Of a DNA stretch of 8,589 bases, positions 1-6,848 are shown piece by piece. The notes below the pieces were generated by a model. The model had not been told where the DNA came from. It saw only the letters and a list, made by a program, of their open reading frames with translations, and searched no databases. Numbering within the stretch: the stretch's first letter is position 1; every line of letters begins with the position of its first letter. Origin of the DNA: TA-20 sp035935115 (GTDB lineage: Archaea; Thermoproteota; Nitrososphaeria; Nitrososphaerales; Nitrosopumilaceae); the NCBI GenBank assembly GCA_035935115.1, contig DASYXK010000014.1, positions 1 to 8,589 of the forward strand, given 5' to 3'. The position numbers and the translations under genes are program-made.

Positions 1-595
1 CTAGTGCTACAACTGAACCATCGCCTAGTATTGCAAGTGGGTTTATCTCTGCCAACTCTGCTTCTTTTTCTGTAGTAATTTTAGATAATTTTTGTAAAAT
101 GTCTACAAAATCTGCTGCAGTCTTGTCTTTTAGATTCATTAGTTGTGCCACTTCTTGAGCAGTTTTTGCATCAACATCTCCTAAACCAACTTCTTTTATG
201 ATCTGATTTTTTACTGATTCTATTTCTACACCACCTTCTGCTGATGCAATTATTGTGTAACATCTTTTTCCTCTGTTTAAAAATAATGAGAGATAAAGTT
301 CTTTTTTAATATCGGCCATTTTTTCAAGCAGTATTGCTTTTGTCTTTTCACCTTTGACAACTTTTTGCATAATTTCTGGATACTTTAATTCAAACTCGTC
401 TGCGTTTTGGCACTTTTGTATTGCCCCTGCTTTGCCTCTGCCTCCTACTGCCATCTGAGCTTTAATAACAAATGGAAAACCAAGTACAGCTGCATCTTTT
501 CTTCCTTGTTCGATATTAGTTGACGTCAGCCCTTTTGGAATTGGAATTTTATATTCTGCAAACAAGGTTTTTGCTTGATATTCTAGGAGCCGCAT
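1..595 (-). CDS. sucC: Succinyl-CoA synthetase beta subunit (ADP-forming), partial: C-terminus beyond window
   Basis: Beta subunit of succinate-CoA ligase, which interconverts succinyl-CoA + ADP + Pi and succinate + CoA + ATP in the cytoplasmic TCA reactions. My translation gives 198 residues before the window edge. It opens with MRLLEYQAKTLF, typical of the SucC N-terminus. It then shows the ATP-grasp nucleotide-binding segment with AVGGRGKAG at about residues 49-57, AEGGVEIE at 119-126, and AEINPL at 182-187. The last is the metal/nucleotide-binding end of the ATP-grasp fold. The family is usually about 360-390 aa, so roughly half is present. The ATG at 595 is supported by an in-frame stop at 613-611 with no other start between, and by a TATA box 27 nt upstream. 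The alpha subunit (sucD) would be expected further left, outside the window. The family call is firm; the ADP rather than GDP preference is inferred from archaeal relatives. Confidence 0.95.
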   Translation of the reverse strand, partial: MRLLEYQAKTLFAEYKIPIPKGLTSTNIEQGRKDAAVLGFPFVIKAQMAVGGRGKAGAIQKCQNADEFELKYPEIMQKVVKGEKTKAILLEKMADIKKELYLSLFLNRGKRCYTIIASAEGGVEIESVKNQIIKEVGLGDVDAKTAQEVAQLMNLKDKTAADFVDILQKLSKITTEKEAELAEINPLAILGDGSVVAL

Positions 596-618
596 GCAAA
601 CTTTTCTTTTTTATGTTC

Positions 619-625
619 TTTATAA
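619..625 (-). promoter_or_regulatory. TATA box of sucC, leaderless promoter
   Basis: On the minus strand this reads TTATAAA, preceded by ACAGA. Its centre is 27 nt before the sucC ATG, the distance at which an archaeal TBP site places transcription at the A of the start codon. No Shine-Dalgarno sequence precedes the ATG, which fits a leaderless mRNA. It lies inside the 61-nt gap between the cupredoxin gene and sucC, so sucC can be transcribed independently. Confidence 0.55.
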
Positions 626-656
626 TCTGTTGGGTATTTTTCTTCAGATGATGATC

Positions 657-1154
657 TTACAGGACTTGAATCTTTGTTGACACTACAATTGTTGAGATTA
701 TAGAAATTGCAAGTACTAGCATTGTAATATAACCAAACTCTGGAACAGCAGATGATGGCTGAGAAGGTCTAACGTTCACTTCGCCTACCATCCACTTGTC
801 GATTTTGTCGGAATATTTGTACGTTCCAGCATTATAGAAAGTAAAGGAATATGTCTTTCCTGGTGCAATCGCACCACTATCAAATATAGTTCCTATTTGT
901 TTTGCATATGGCAGACCACTTACTACAGTGTGATCAACATTGTCATTGTTTGTCCACATTATGGTATCGCCAGGAGAAATATTCAATATGCTTGGAGTAA
1001 AACAGGTAGCTGTTTCTGAGCAATAGTCACTAGGACCTGAGCCTGGAATGATACTTACTTGAAAGGTATCTGCAAAGACTGATGGAATTATGCCAACACT
1101 TCCAAGAATCAGGGTGGATGTAAAAATAATGTAATATCGGCTTATGTACAACAT
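657..1154 (-). CDS. Secreted cupredoxin-like protein with PEFG-CTERM tail, degenerate copper site
   Basis: A 165-aa exported protein. Residues 1-28 are a signal peptide with a likely cleavage after VFA. Residues about 30-130 match the plastocyanin/azurin-like fold common in thaumarchaea: a Cys45/Cys51 pair, SPGDTIMWTNND at 60-71, DHTVVSG at 74-80 with His75 as the N-terminal copper ligand, and GTYKY plus WMVGEV near 110-126. In functional relatives the last loop reads Y-x-C-x-x-H-P-x-M. Here the Cys position is Asp116 and the His position is Asp119, and only Met122 remains. Loss of type 1 copper binding is therefore likely. Residues 138-141 are PEFG, followed by a hydrophobic segment (about 142-158) and a short tail with one Lys. 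This is the PEFG-CTERM archaeosortase signal, so the protein is probably processed and anchored at the cell surface. The 1154 start gives the complete signal peptide. Its role is unknown; a structural or adhesive one is possible. Confidence 0.85.
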   Translation of the reverse strand: MLYISRYYIIFTSTLILGSVGIIPSVFADTFQVSIIPGSGPSDYCSETATCFTPSILNISPGDTIMWTNNDNVDHTVVSGLPYAKQIGTIFDSGAIAPGKTYSFTFYNAGTYKYSDKIDKWMVGEVNVRPSQPSSAVPEFGYITMLVLAISIISTIVVSTKIQVL

Positions 1155-1180
1155 TTAGAGTATCTGTAAATTGTGATGGT

Positions 1181-1190
1181 ATTATATGAT
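1181..1190. promoter_or_regulatory. Shared TATA-like element in divergent promoter region
   Basis: The sequence ATTATATGAT (ATCATATAAT on the minus strand) lies in the 75-nt gap between two divergent genes. Read leftward, its centre is about 31 nt before the cupredoxin ATG, giving a leader of a few nucleotides. Read rightward, it is about 44 nt before the 167-aa gene, giving a leader of roughly 18 nt. A second plus-strand candidate, TAAATACT at 1203-1210, is only about 24 nt from that start. Use in both directions is an inference from position. Confidence 0.4.
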
Positions 1191-1229
1191 TTTGATCATG
1201 CGTAAATACTTGGAAAACAACTATGGTTA

Positions 1230-1733
1230 ATGACAAATGAAAAGACAAAAGAAATCTCAGGAGTAGAGAAGATGACAAAACAAGAAATGGCTAAAATAAT
1301 CAAAAGTGCCAAAAGAGAAGCCGACTCTTCTGGAAAAGAGAGCACTGTTTCAATCTGTGATGTTATGAAAAATAACACATCAGAAGTAATTCAGAAAATA
1401 GAATCAAAATTTCCAACCTATGCACAACTTTACACGGATCTTTACACAAAATATCTGCACACCATTGATGACCTTTATAGCATCTGCTATGTATCAGAAA
1501 AGGAATTTTTTGACAAACTAGGAATGGACAAGAAAGCGCTTCAAGCCTTTGACACTTATTGGAAATCCATTGCCAATATGACCATATCTCAAATTGATAT
1601 GGCAGCAAATTTTGCAAAAATGTATGTACAATTTAGGCTTGTCACAATAGACTCGTATGATAAGGTAGCACATATCATGATGGATAGTTACGCAAAAGCT
1701 TGGAACCAGTTCAACTCGTACAATAAAAAATAG
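1230..1733 (+). CDS. Hypothetical all-helical cytoplasmic protein, phasin-like in character
   Basis: A 167-aa protein that I do not recognise by family. It has no signal peptide or membrane segment. The N-terminus (1-35) is charged and Lys/Glu-rich. The rest looks entirely helical, with a regular pattern of aromatic and hydrophobic residues, for example FDTYWKSIANMTISQIDMA at about 107-125 and AHIMMDSYAKAWNQFN at about 148-163. This resembles the amphipathic helices of phasins and of PhaE-type polyester synthase subunits. Thaumarchaea are known to carry PhaC/PhaE genes, but no polyester gene lies nearby, so the link is weak. Two cysteines (43 and 86) are present. An upstream ATG at 1223 stops after five codons, so 1230 is the start; Met15 is a possible internal alternative. 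It is transcribed divergently from the cupredoxin gene and convergently to the 109-aa gene. Confidence 0.75.
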   Translation: MTNEKTKEISGVEKMTKQEMAKIIKSAKREADSSGKESTVSICDVMKNNTSEVIQKIESKFPTYAQLYTDLYTKYLHTIDDLYSICYVSEKEFFDKLGMDKKALQAFDTYWKSIANMTISQIDMAANFAKMYVQFRLVTIDSYDKVAHIMMDSYAKAWNQFNSYNKK

Positions 1734-1737
1734 TCAT

Positions 1738-1769
1738 ACTAATTACAGGACCAATTAGTTGGGATTTTT
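1738..1769 (+). terminator. Stem-loop plus T-run between convergent genes
   Basis: ACTAATT (1738-1744) and AATTAGT (1753-1759) form a perfect 7-bp inverted repeat around an 8-nt loop, starting 5 nt after the stop codon of the 167-aa gene. A five-T run follows at 1765-1769 on the plus strand. Archaeal termination depends mainly on T-tracts, so the T-run may be the working part. The stem is AT-rich and weak. The repeat could serve both convergent transcripts, though no clear T-run is seen for the minus-strand transcript. Confidence 0.4.
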
Positions 1770-1791
1770 ACATAAAATGTATTATCTGTTG

Positions 1792-2121
1792 TTACTTTAA
1801 CTGGTCTTCAAGAAAATCAACACACCGCTGTAAGAGATCTTTGCTTTGTCTCATCAACCAATCTGGAAATTCATCTATTGGAAAAACCAATTGCTGTTGA
1901 ACACTTGGCACAATTCCTCCACCAGATGTTATGACTTGGATAACCACATATCCTTCAGTTAGTGTACAGATGGTTTCTTGGTATGATTCTCCTTCCTCTT
2001 CCATCGTATTTCGGTATAGTACTATGGGAATTTTGGTTTTGGCAACATATAATGAGCCTTTTTTGAGAAGCTCAGAAAAATGGTTTAAGAGCCATCCGTC
2101 TAGGGTACTTTGCTTTACCAT
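1792..2121 (-). CDS. Conserved-looking hypothetical protein, 109 aa
   Basis: I do not recognise this family. The protein is soluble, with no signal peptide or membrane span. It appears to have an alpha-beta-alpha layout. An N-terminal helix (about 6-21, LDGWLLNHFSELLKKG) is followed by alternating beta strands (about 23-70, including LYVAKTKIPIVLYR and GYVVIQVITSGGG). It ends in an amphipathic C-terminal helix (about 87-108). A single Cys occurs at 52 and another at 100, with no metal-binding pattern. The central strands with a C-terminal helix could be a small sensor or a protein-binding domain, but this is only a shape argument. It lies 69 nt downstream of the small zinc-ribbon gene on the same strand and has its own TATA-like box, so independent transcription is likely. 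Confidence 0.7.
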   Translation of the reverse strand: MVKQSTLDGWLLNHFSELLKKGSLYVAKTKIPIVLYRNTMEEEGESYQETICTLTEGYVVIQVITSGGGIVPSVQQQLVFPIDEFPDWLMRQSKDLLQRCVDFLEDQLK

Positions 2122-2140
2122 GATTCCATATGTAGAATTA

Positions 2141-2150
2141 ATTATTTAAT
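2141..2150 (-). promoter_or_regulatory. TATA-like box of the 109-aa gene
   Basis: The minus strand reads TTAAATAATT, centred about 25 nt before the ATG at 2121. This spacing suits a leaderless archaeal transcript. It lies in the 69-nt gap downstream of the zinc-ribbon gene. Confidence 0.45.
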
Positions 2151-2190
2151 CACCTCGAATTGCTTGAAATTTACTATTGATTTACTGAAA

Positions 2191-2298
2191 CTATTGGTTT
2201 TTAGCTAGTCTTTTACAAGCTGGACATCTAGGACCATAATCTCTGTCTTTACTTACAATGATTTTATGACATCCTATACAATAATAGTAATTTGTCAT
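2191..2298 (-). CDS. 35-aa zinc-ribbon microprotein directly downstream of ileS
   Basis: A very short gene. The translation begins MTNYYYCIGCHKIIVSKD and ends CPACKRLAKNQ, with CIGC at residues 7-10 and CPAC at 25-28. Two CxxC knuckles 14 residues apart form a minimal zinc ribbon, as found in small archaeal nucleic-acid-binding or ribosome-associated proteins. The spacer includes a DRDYGPR turn, and the tail is basic (KRLAKNQ). The start lies 6 nt after the ileS stop codon, so the two are almost certainly cotranscribed. The position of all four cysteines and the tight spacing argue that it is real and not a chance ORF. The function is unknown. Zinc binding is inferred from the motif. Confidence 0.75.
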   Translation of the reverse strand: MTNYYYCIGCHKIIVSKDRDYGPRCPACKRLAKNQ

Positions 2299-2304
2299 TC
2301 TGTA

Positions 2305-5300
2305 TCACTCGACAGAAATACGTATCTTCTGTCCATCAATATCGTCTTCTTTGTAGACCTTGGCTTTGTCTGAAAACTCTACTCGTTTTACTCTAACTAA
2401 AAATGCAAGATCATCTTGTTTTTCCTTTATCATCTCAAGTGATTCCTCATCAAGATCCAGAACATATGCTGCTTCCAAAACATCAGTTGGATTGTAGCCA
2501 CGCTCTTTTCTTAAAACCTGCAGCCTTCTTGCAACATCTCTTACCATTCCGCGTGCCATCATCTCCCTATTTCTTGATGTGGATATGAAAACGATAAGGG
2601 AGTCATGACGTGCCATGGCATATTTTTCCTGCTCTGAAAAATCAATTACAAAATCTTCTTTATTCAATACTAGATTGTTTCCGCCAAGATCAAAAGTATG
2701 TGAACCTTTTTTCAATAAATCGTCTATGATTTGCTGTGGAGGAGTGGTTTCAAATTTTGAAAACAGCTTACCCATGTCATGTTTTGCCTTTGGTCCAATC
2801 TTCTTTCGGTCAAATTCTATTTTTGGAATGATAGGAAGATTGGATTTTAATAAATTGGCAACAAGCTCAAGGCCTTCACTTTTTTCCAATTCTATTATTT
2901 TGTATTTTTCAACATTAATCTGTGAAAGTAGGAGATTTGAAAGCGATTCTAGCTTTTTCTGGTGTGATGGCTCGACACAAATTATTGCTTCATTTAACGG
3001 CCATCGGCGCTTTAGCTTGCCTTTCATTCTTGCAGCTGCAGAAATTGAAATAACCTCTTTTAGCAAATCAAATGCTTCTTCTACGGCGTCATCTACAAGA
3101 GATTTTTGCGGTACAGGCCAGTTCTCTAGGAGAATGCTTTTCTTTTCTCCAAATGATGAATACAGGTATTCTGTAGTAAACGGGCAAATGGGGTGCAACA
3201 AGACATCAAATGTTTTGAGAATCTCTGATAGTACTGCGTAAATTGCTAGCCTTCTCTCACGCTGAGTATCGTCTTCAGTCCAGAGATCCTCTCTTGTGAT
3301 TGGTATGTAGACTTGGCTGACAGAATTTATGATAAAATCATCTAATGCCTTTGCAGCTTCATGAAATTTGCACTTGTCTTGTAATTCTTTGACTTTGGAT
3401 ATTAGTTTTTGAAGTTTTGATAAAATCCAAATCTCCGGTGATCTTAAGAGATTTTTATTTTTTGCCCATTCTAGCGTGTGGGATTTGTCAAACTTGTCGT
3501 ATTCGCTATTTTGTTTAAAGTAAATGTGCAAGTGGTATAATGTGCTAAGAATTTGATATGGTCTTGATACTAGCTCATCGGTGCTAAAGTTGAGTGACTC
3601 AATCGGACTAGACTTCCAAATAAAATACAATCTTATCAAATCCACTGGATATTTTGTCATAAGCTCAATTGCATCCAAGACATTTCCCTGACTCTTGCTC
3701 ATCTTGTTTCCATTTTTATCCAAGACATGTCCCTGAAACAAAAATGATTTGAATGGAGCAATCGGTTTATCGTTATAGATCACATTTTCCATCAATAGTG
3801 TATATGCCCATCCTCGCGTCTGATCAATTCCTTCTGTAAGAAACTCTGCAGGAATGTACTCTGAATATTCTGTATCTGTAAGTGAAGCATATGGTGCTGC
3901 ACCACTATTGTGCCATGTATCCAAAACAAATTGTTCTCTTTCCATTTTAGCATCACATTTTTTGCATTTGATTGTGATTTTGTCTATCCAAGGTCTGTGT
4001 AGCTCAAAGTTTGGTCCATCTGGAAGATCAGAAGCTTCGCTAACTATCTCATTTCTTGAAAAAAACCACTTGTGGTTTCCACAATTTTTACATGTCCACC
4101 GTGGAAGAGGACATCCCCATATTCTCTCACGAGATATACACCATGGGTGCTTGTCTTTTATTATCTCAAGGAACCTGTTTTTTGGAGGATCAAAAAAGTA
4201 CTCTACGTTTTCTGCTGCTTTGACTGCCTTGTCACCTAATCTGTCTAGAAAATAAAAAAAGCCTCTTCGTGCAAGCCACAAAAGCTTGTGCTGGGATCTC
4301 CAACATAATGGATACTGGTGTTTTATCTTGCCAATTTTTACTAGTGCTCCTTTTTCACGTAACGAATTGACAATTTTTTCGTCTGCATCTCTTACAAATA
4401 ATCCAGAGTACACACCTGCATCCTTTGTGAATTTGGCTTCGTCATTAATTGGATTAAATACTGGAATTGATCTTTTTGTTGCAATTTCAAAGTCCTCTTC
4501 ACCGTTTGCAGGAGAAAGATGTACTAGCCCGCTTCCTGTTTGAATGTCAACAAAACTTTCTGCAACTGACGTGTGAAATTTCTCTAGAGTAGATTTTTCT
4601 TTTAGTCCTGGTATCTCATCAAGTAATGGATGGATGTATTTTTTTCCGTCCATCTCTGAACCCTTTATTGTTTTTACAACGGTGTAATCTTCAATTTTTG
4701 CTTCTTTCATAAACTCTTCTAGTCTTTTTTCTCCAACAACCCAAGTCTCGTTTCCAACTTTAACATGAACATAATTTTCATCTGGGTTTAAACCAACCAT
4801 TGTATCGGTAACCAAAGTAAATGGCATTGTAGTCCAGACAATCAAAAACAAATCTTCATCTCTCATTTTCACTTTGTAGTAAAGTGACGGATCTTGAACT
4901 GTGTCATATCCCTGGTTTACTTCGGCATGACTAAGTGATGTCTGACAGCTGGGACAGTATGCAACAATTTTGTAATCTTCTGAGAGTATGCCTATTTCAT
5001 GTGCCTTTTTGAGATACTTCCATTCGCGTTCGATGTATTCGTCTTTGTATGTCCAGTATGCTTTTTCTTGATTAAATGACATGCCCATTAGCTTGTCTGC
5101 TTCTACCCACTTTTCATTAAACTTGAATACAATTTTTTTGCACTCTGATACAATTTTTTCAATTCCCGCAGATTCTATGACTTCTGACTTGCTTCCTGAA
5201 ATGCCAAGCTCCTTTTCTGCTTGTAGTTCGACTGGCAGTCCTTGCGTATCCCATCCAGCATTGAAAATTACCTTGTTTCCACATAGTGTCACGTATCTGT

Positions 5301-5499
5301 ACCACAAGTCTTTGATTACACGGCCCCTCAAGTGACCTGCATGTGGTGTGCCGTTCATGGTAGGCGGTCCTTCGATAAATGCAATTTTTTTGTTCTTATT
5401 TAGAGATTCAAAAATTAATTTTTGCAAATCCAATGAAGAAAATTTATTTCTAATTTGTTCCTCTATTTGTTTTGCATTAAATTCGTGAGATATCTCCAT
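2305..5499 (-). CDS. ileS: Isoleucyl-tRNA synthetase (archaeal/eukaryotic type)
   Basis: Class Ia aminoacyl-tRNA synthetase that charges tRNA-Ile in the cytoplasm and edits mischarged valine. At 1064 aa it has the normal length for the archaeal form. The catalytic Rossmann fold carries the HIGH signature as HAGH (53-56) after PPTMNGTP, GWDTQGLPVE at 82-91, and KMSKS at 599-603. The inserted CP1 editing domain (about 200-440) contains WTTMPFTL at 222-229 and GSGLVHLSP at 322-330, followed by NGEEDF whose Asp336 is the conserved editing aspartate. Cys pairs at 182/185, 470/473 and 512/515 suggest zinc sites. The anticodon-binding helical domain (about 650-850) and a C-terminal extension follow. 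It starts 39 nt downstream of the TrmB-like gene with its own TATA box, and is followed at 6 nt by a zinc-ribbon microprotein. The reading frame is intact. Confidence 0.98.
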   Translation of the reverse strand: MEISHEFNAKQIEEQIRNKFSSLDLQKLIFESLNKNKKIAFIEGPPTMNGTPHAGHLRGRVIKDLWYRYVTLCGNKVIFNAGWDTQGLPVELQAEKELGISGSKSEVIESAGIEKIVSECKKIVFKFNEKWVEADKLMGMSFNQEKAYWTYKDEYIEREWKYLKKAHEIGILSEDYKIVAYCPSCQTSLSHAEVNQGYDTVQDPSLYYKVKMRDEDLFLIVWTTMPFTLVTDTMVGLNPDENYVHVKVGNETWVVGEKRLEEFMKEAKIEDYTVVKTIKGSEMDGKKYIHPLLDEIPGLKEKSTLEKFHTSVAESFVDIQTGSGLVHLSPANGEEDFEIATKRSIPVFNPINDEAKFTKDAGVYSGLFVRDADEKIVNSLREKGALVKIGKIKHQYPLCWRSQHKLLWLARRGFFYFLDRLGDKAVKAAENVEYFFDPPKNRFLEIIKDKHPWCISRERIWGCPLPRWTCKNCGNHKWFFSRNEIVSEASDLPDGPNFELHRPWIDKITIKCKKCDAKMEREQFVLDTWHNSGAAPYASLTDTEYSEYIPAEFLTEGIDQTRGWAYTLLMENVIYNDKPIAPFKSFLFQGHVLDKNGNKMSKSQGNVLDAIELMTKYPVDLIRLYFIWKSSPIESLNFSTDELVSRPYQILSTLYHLHIYFKQNSEYDKFDKSHTLEWAKNKNLLRSPEIWILSKLQKLISKVKELQDKCKFHEAAKALDDFIINSVSQVYIPITREDLWTEDDTQRERRLAIYAVLSEILKTFDVLLHPICPFTTEYLYSSFGEKKSILLENWPVPQKSLVDDAVEEAFDLLKEVISISAAARMKGKLKRRWPLNEAIICVEPSHQKKLESLSNLLLSQINVEKYKIIELEKSEGLELVANLLKSNLPIIPKIEFDRKKIGPKAKHDMGKLFSKFETTPPQQIIDDLLKKGSHTFDLGGNNLVLNKEDFVIDFSEQEKYAMARHDSLIVFISTSRNREMMARGMVRDVARRLQVLRKERGYNPTDVLEAAYVLDLDEESLEMIKEKQDDLAFLVRVKRVEFSDKAKVYKEDDIDGQKIRISVE

Positions 5500-5524
5500 T
5501 TACAGAACTGGTAAATTCTCTGAT

Positions 5525-5533
5525 ATTATAAAG
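5525..5533 (-). promoter_or_regulatory. TATA box of ileS
   Basis: The minus strand reads TTTATAATA, a close match to the archaeal TATA consensus, centred about 30 nt before the ileS ATG. It predicts a leader of only a few nucleotides. The box begins just 6 nt past the stop codon of the upstream regulator gene, so ileS need not depend on read-through. Confidence 0.55.
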
Positions 5534-5538
5534 CTAAA

Positions 5539-6711
5539 CTAATTGGAGTCTAGCTTTGAATCTACTTTGATGTGTATTTTTTCGCCACTGTGATGATGGT
5601 TGTTGTACATCATCTTTGTCTTGAATCCTTTTTTATGTAGATATCCTTCAAGCAGTAGCGCCCAAGGAAGTGAATGTCCGCTGTTTAACTTTGATTCAAT
5701 GATGATGTGGTTTCCTTGTGGCTCATAACGTGCTTGTCCTGAACATGTCATCTGCAAGGTAGAATCAACAAGAGCAATGATTTCATCAATTGTTTTTGCT
5801 TCCAAATCTACACCGTTTTCCTCAAGAAATTCAAGCATGTCAATTTCTTTGCTTTTAGATTGCAGAACAGAATTTAGTACAAAGCCAAGCCCATTCTCAT
5901 TTATGGCTTGAATTATCTTCAAAGTTTCCTGGGCATCAATTTTTGTCATATCAGAAAGATTGTTTACTTTGATGGCATTCTTCCAAGTTTGCTCAAACGT
6001 TTTGGCTTGATTTGTTCCTAATACTTCGGTTGACAAAAATATTGCTCCTTTTCCATTGTTGCTATTTATCATAAGAATTTCAGAATCATCAAACATGATT
6101 GAATTTTGCGAAACATCAGCACACTTTATCTTGACGTCATCTGGAATTGCTCTAAATGTTTCTGATCCTACCAAATTTGGTGGAATTATTATTTTGATAT
6201 CTATATTTTTTCTAATTGCATGTATCAGGGATTCTTTGCACTGTGAAAAAAGATTCAATCCCCATGAATCAACTATTGCATGAATCGAAGTCTTTGAGCC
6301 ATCAATCATGGTTTCAAGTTGCTTGAAGACATAGTTTGGAGTAAGATGGAAATATCGTTTTTCTTCTGAACCTCTTGCTTTTTTACTGTCTTCACTTACC
6401 TCTTTTAGTTTGGTTACGAGATTGTTCATGCCATTTACTTTGTTGATATGTTCCTGCACCAATTCATCAAAGGCATCTTCAGGAGCTATTGCAGTACACA
6501 TTATTGGTTTTGTTTTTGATATTATTGCAATCTTTTTCTTTTCTAATTTTAGTAATGTAGGATACACCTTTGTTCTCGGTAAATTGGAATAGTATGCAAG
6601 CTCTGCTGCAGAAATGGTGCCCTTTGTGATTAGAGTTACGTAAGCTTGGGCTTCATACTTGCTTAGGCCAAATTCTTCGAGGCTGACTGCTAAGTCCTGT
6701 CCTTTTACCAT
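5539..6711 (-). CDS. TrmB-family transcriptional regulator with extra C-terminal domain
   Basis: A 390-aa regulator from the ATG at 6711. A TTG nine bases earlier would add three residues (MLA) and is less likely. Residues about 10-75 are the TrmB winged helix-turn-helix: SLEEFGLSKYEAQAYVTL leads into TISAAELAYYSNLPRTKVYP, with recognition helix residues SNLPRTKVYPTL. A linker helix (about 78-110) may mediate dimerization. Residues about 118-248 form the TrmB effector domain, with the phospholipase-D-like strand pattern KNIDIKIIIPP near 168-178 and DDSEILMINS near 208-217. In TrmB proteins this domain binds sugars or other ligands. Residues about 255-390 are an additional domain I do not recognise; it includes GHSLPWALLLEGYLHKKG (345-362) and a His triplet at 372-374. 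The gene is divergent from the ESCRT-III/CdvC cluster and upstream of ileS, so it might autoregulate or control the Cdv genes. The target and ligand are unknown. Confidence 0.85.
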   Translation of the reverse strand: MVKGQDLAVSLEEFGLSKYEAQAYVTLITKGTISAAELAYYSNLPRTKVYPTLLKLEKKKIAIISKTKPIMCTAIAPEDAFDELVQEHINKVNGMNNLVTKLKEVSEDSKKARGSEEKRYFHLTPNYVFKQLETMIDGSKTSIHAIVDSWGLNLFSQCKESLIHAIRKNIDIKIIIPPNLVGSETFRAIPDDVKIKCADVSQNSIMFDDSEILMINSNNGKGAIFLSTEVLGTNQAKTFEQTWKNAIKVNNLSDMTKIDAQETLKIIQAINENGLGFVLNSVLQSKSKEIDMLEFLEENGVDLEAKTIDEIIALVDSTLQMTCSGQARYEPQGNHIIIESKLNSGHSLPWALLLEGYLHKKGFKTKMMYNNHHHSGEKIHIKVDSKLDSN

Positions 6712-6762
6712 TGCCAACAATTTGCTAGTTGTAAGGTAAAGTCAATAGCTAAATTCATTGAA

Positions 6763-6772
6763 CAAACGTTTG
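6763..6772. promoter_or_regulatory. Perfect 10-bp palindrome in divergent intergenic region
   Basis: CAAACGTTTG is a perfect palindrome in the 162-nt gap between the TrmB-like regulator and the ESCRT-III gene, about 52 nt before the regulator ATG. It lies just upstream of a TATA-like stretch (TTTAGCTA on the minus strand, 6746-6753). It could be an operator for a dimeric winged-helix protein such as the neighbouring regulator. It does not match the TACT-N-AGTA type sites described for other TrmB proteins, and a 10-bp palindrome can occur by chance. Confidence 0.25.
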
Positions 6773-6801
6773 AAAAAATACTGAGCTGTATCCAGAGAGA
6801 G

Positions 6802-6832
6802 TGTTACCGTAGTGACATCATTCCATGTAACA
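6802..6832. repeat. Inverted repeat TGTTAC-N19-GTAACA upstream of ESCRT-III gene
   Basis: Perfect 6-bp half-sites at 6802-6807 and 6827-6832 face each other, with centres 25 bp apart. They sit immediately upstream of the TATA-like box of the ESCRT-III gene, where a regulator would contact the promoter. The interior GTTAC/GTGAC (6803-6807 and 6812-6816) also forms an imperfect closer pair. Regulatory meaning is inferred from position only. Confidence 0.25.
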
Positions 6833-6839
6833 AGTGTTT

Positions 6840-6848
6840 GATATAGAA
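6840..6848 (+). promoter_or_regulatory. TATA-like box of the ESCRT-III/CdvC cluster
   Basis: GATATAGAA is centred about 30 nt before the ATG at 6874, predicting transcription from about 6870 and a leader of a few nucleotides. This placement supports 6874 as the start over the TTG at 6865. It would be the only clear promoter for the three-gene cluster. Confidence 0.45.

Noticed and set aside
645..690. Possible C/D-box RNA starting at TGATGATGA-like sequence
   Set aside because: No CTGA D box follows at suitable distance and there is no terminal stem; the sequence runs into the 3' end of the cupredoxin gene.
2615..3241. Long plus-strand ORF of 208 aa opposite ileS
   Set aside because: It lies fully antisense to the intact, strongly motif-supported ileS gene, has low-complexity Ser/Phe-rich composition typical of an antisense shadow, and shows no promoter.
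3854..4255. Plus-strand ORF of 133 aa within ileS
   Set aside because: Antisense shadow of the IleRS catalytic domain; its His/Cys content comes from the complementary codons of the zinc-site and catalytic region.
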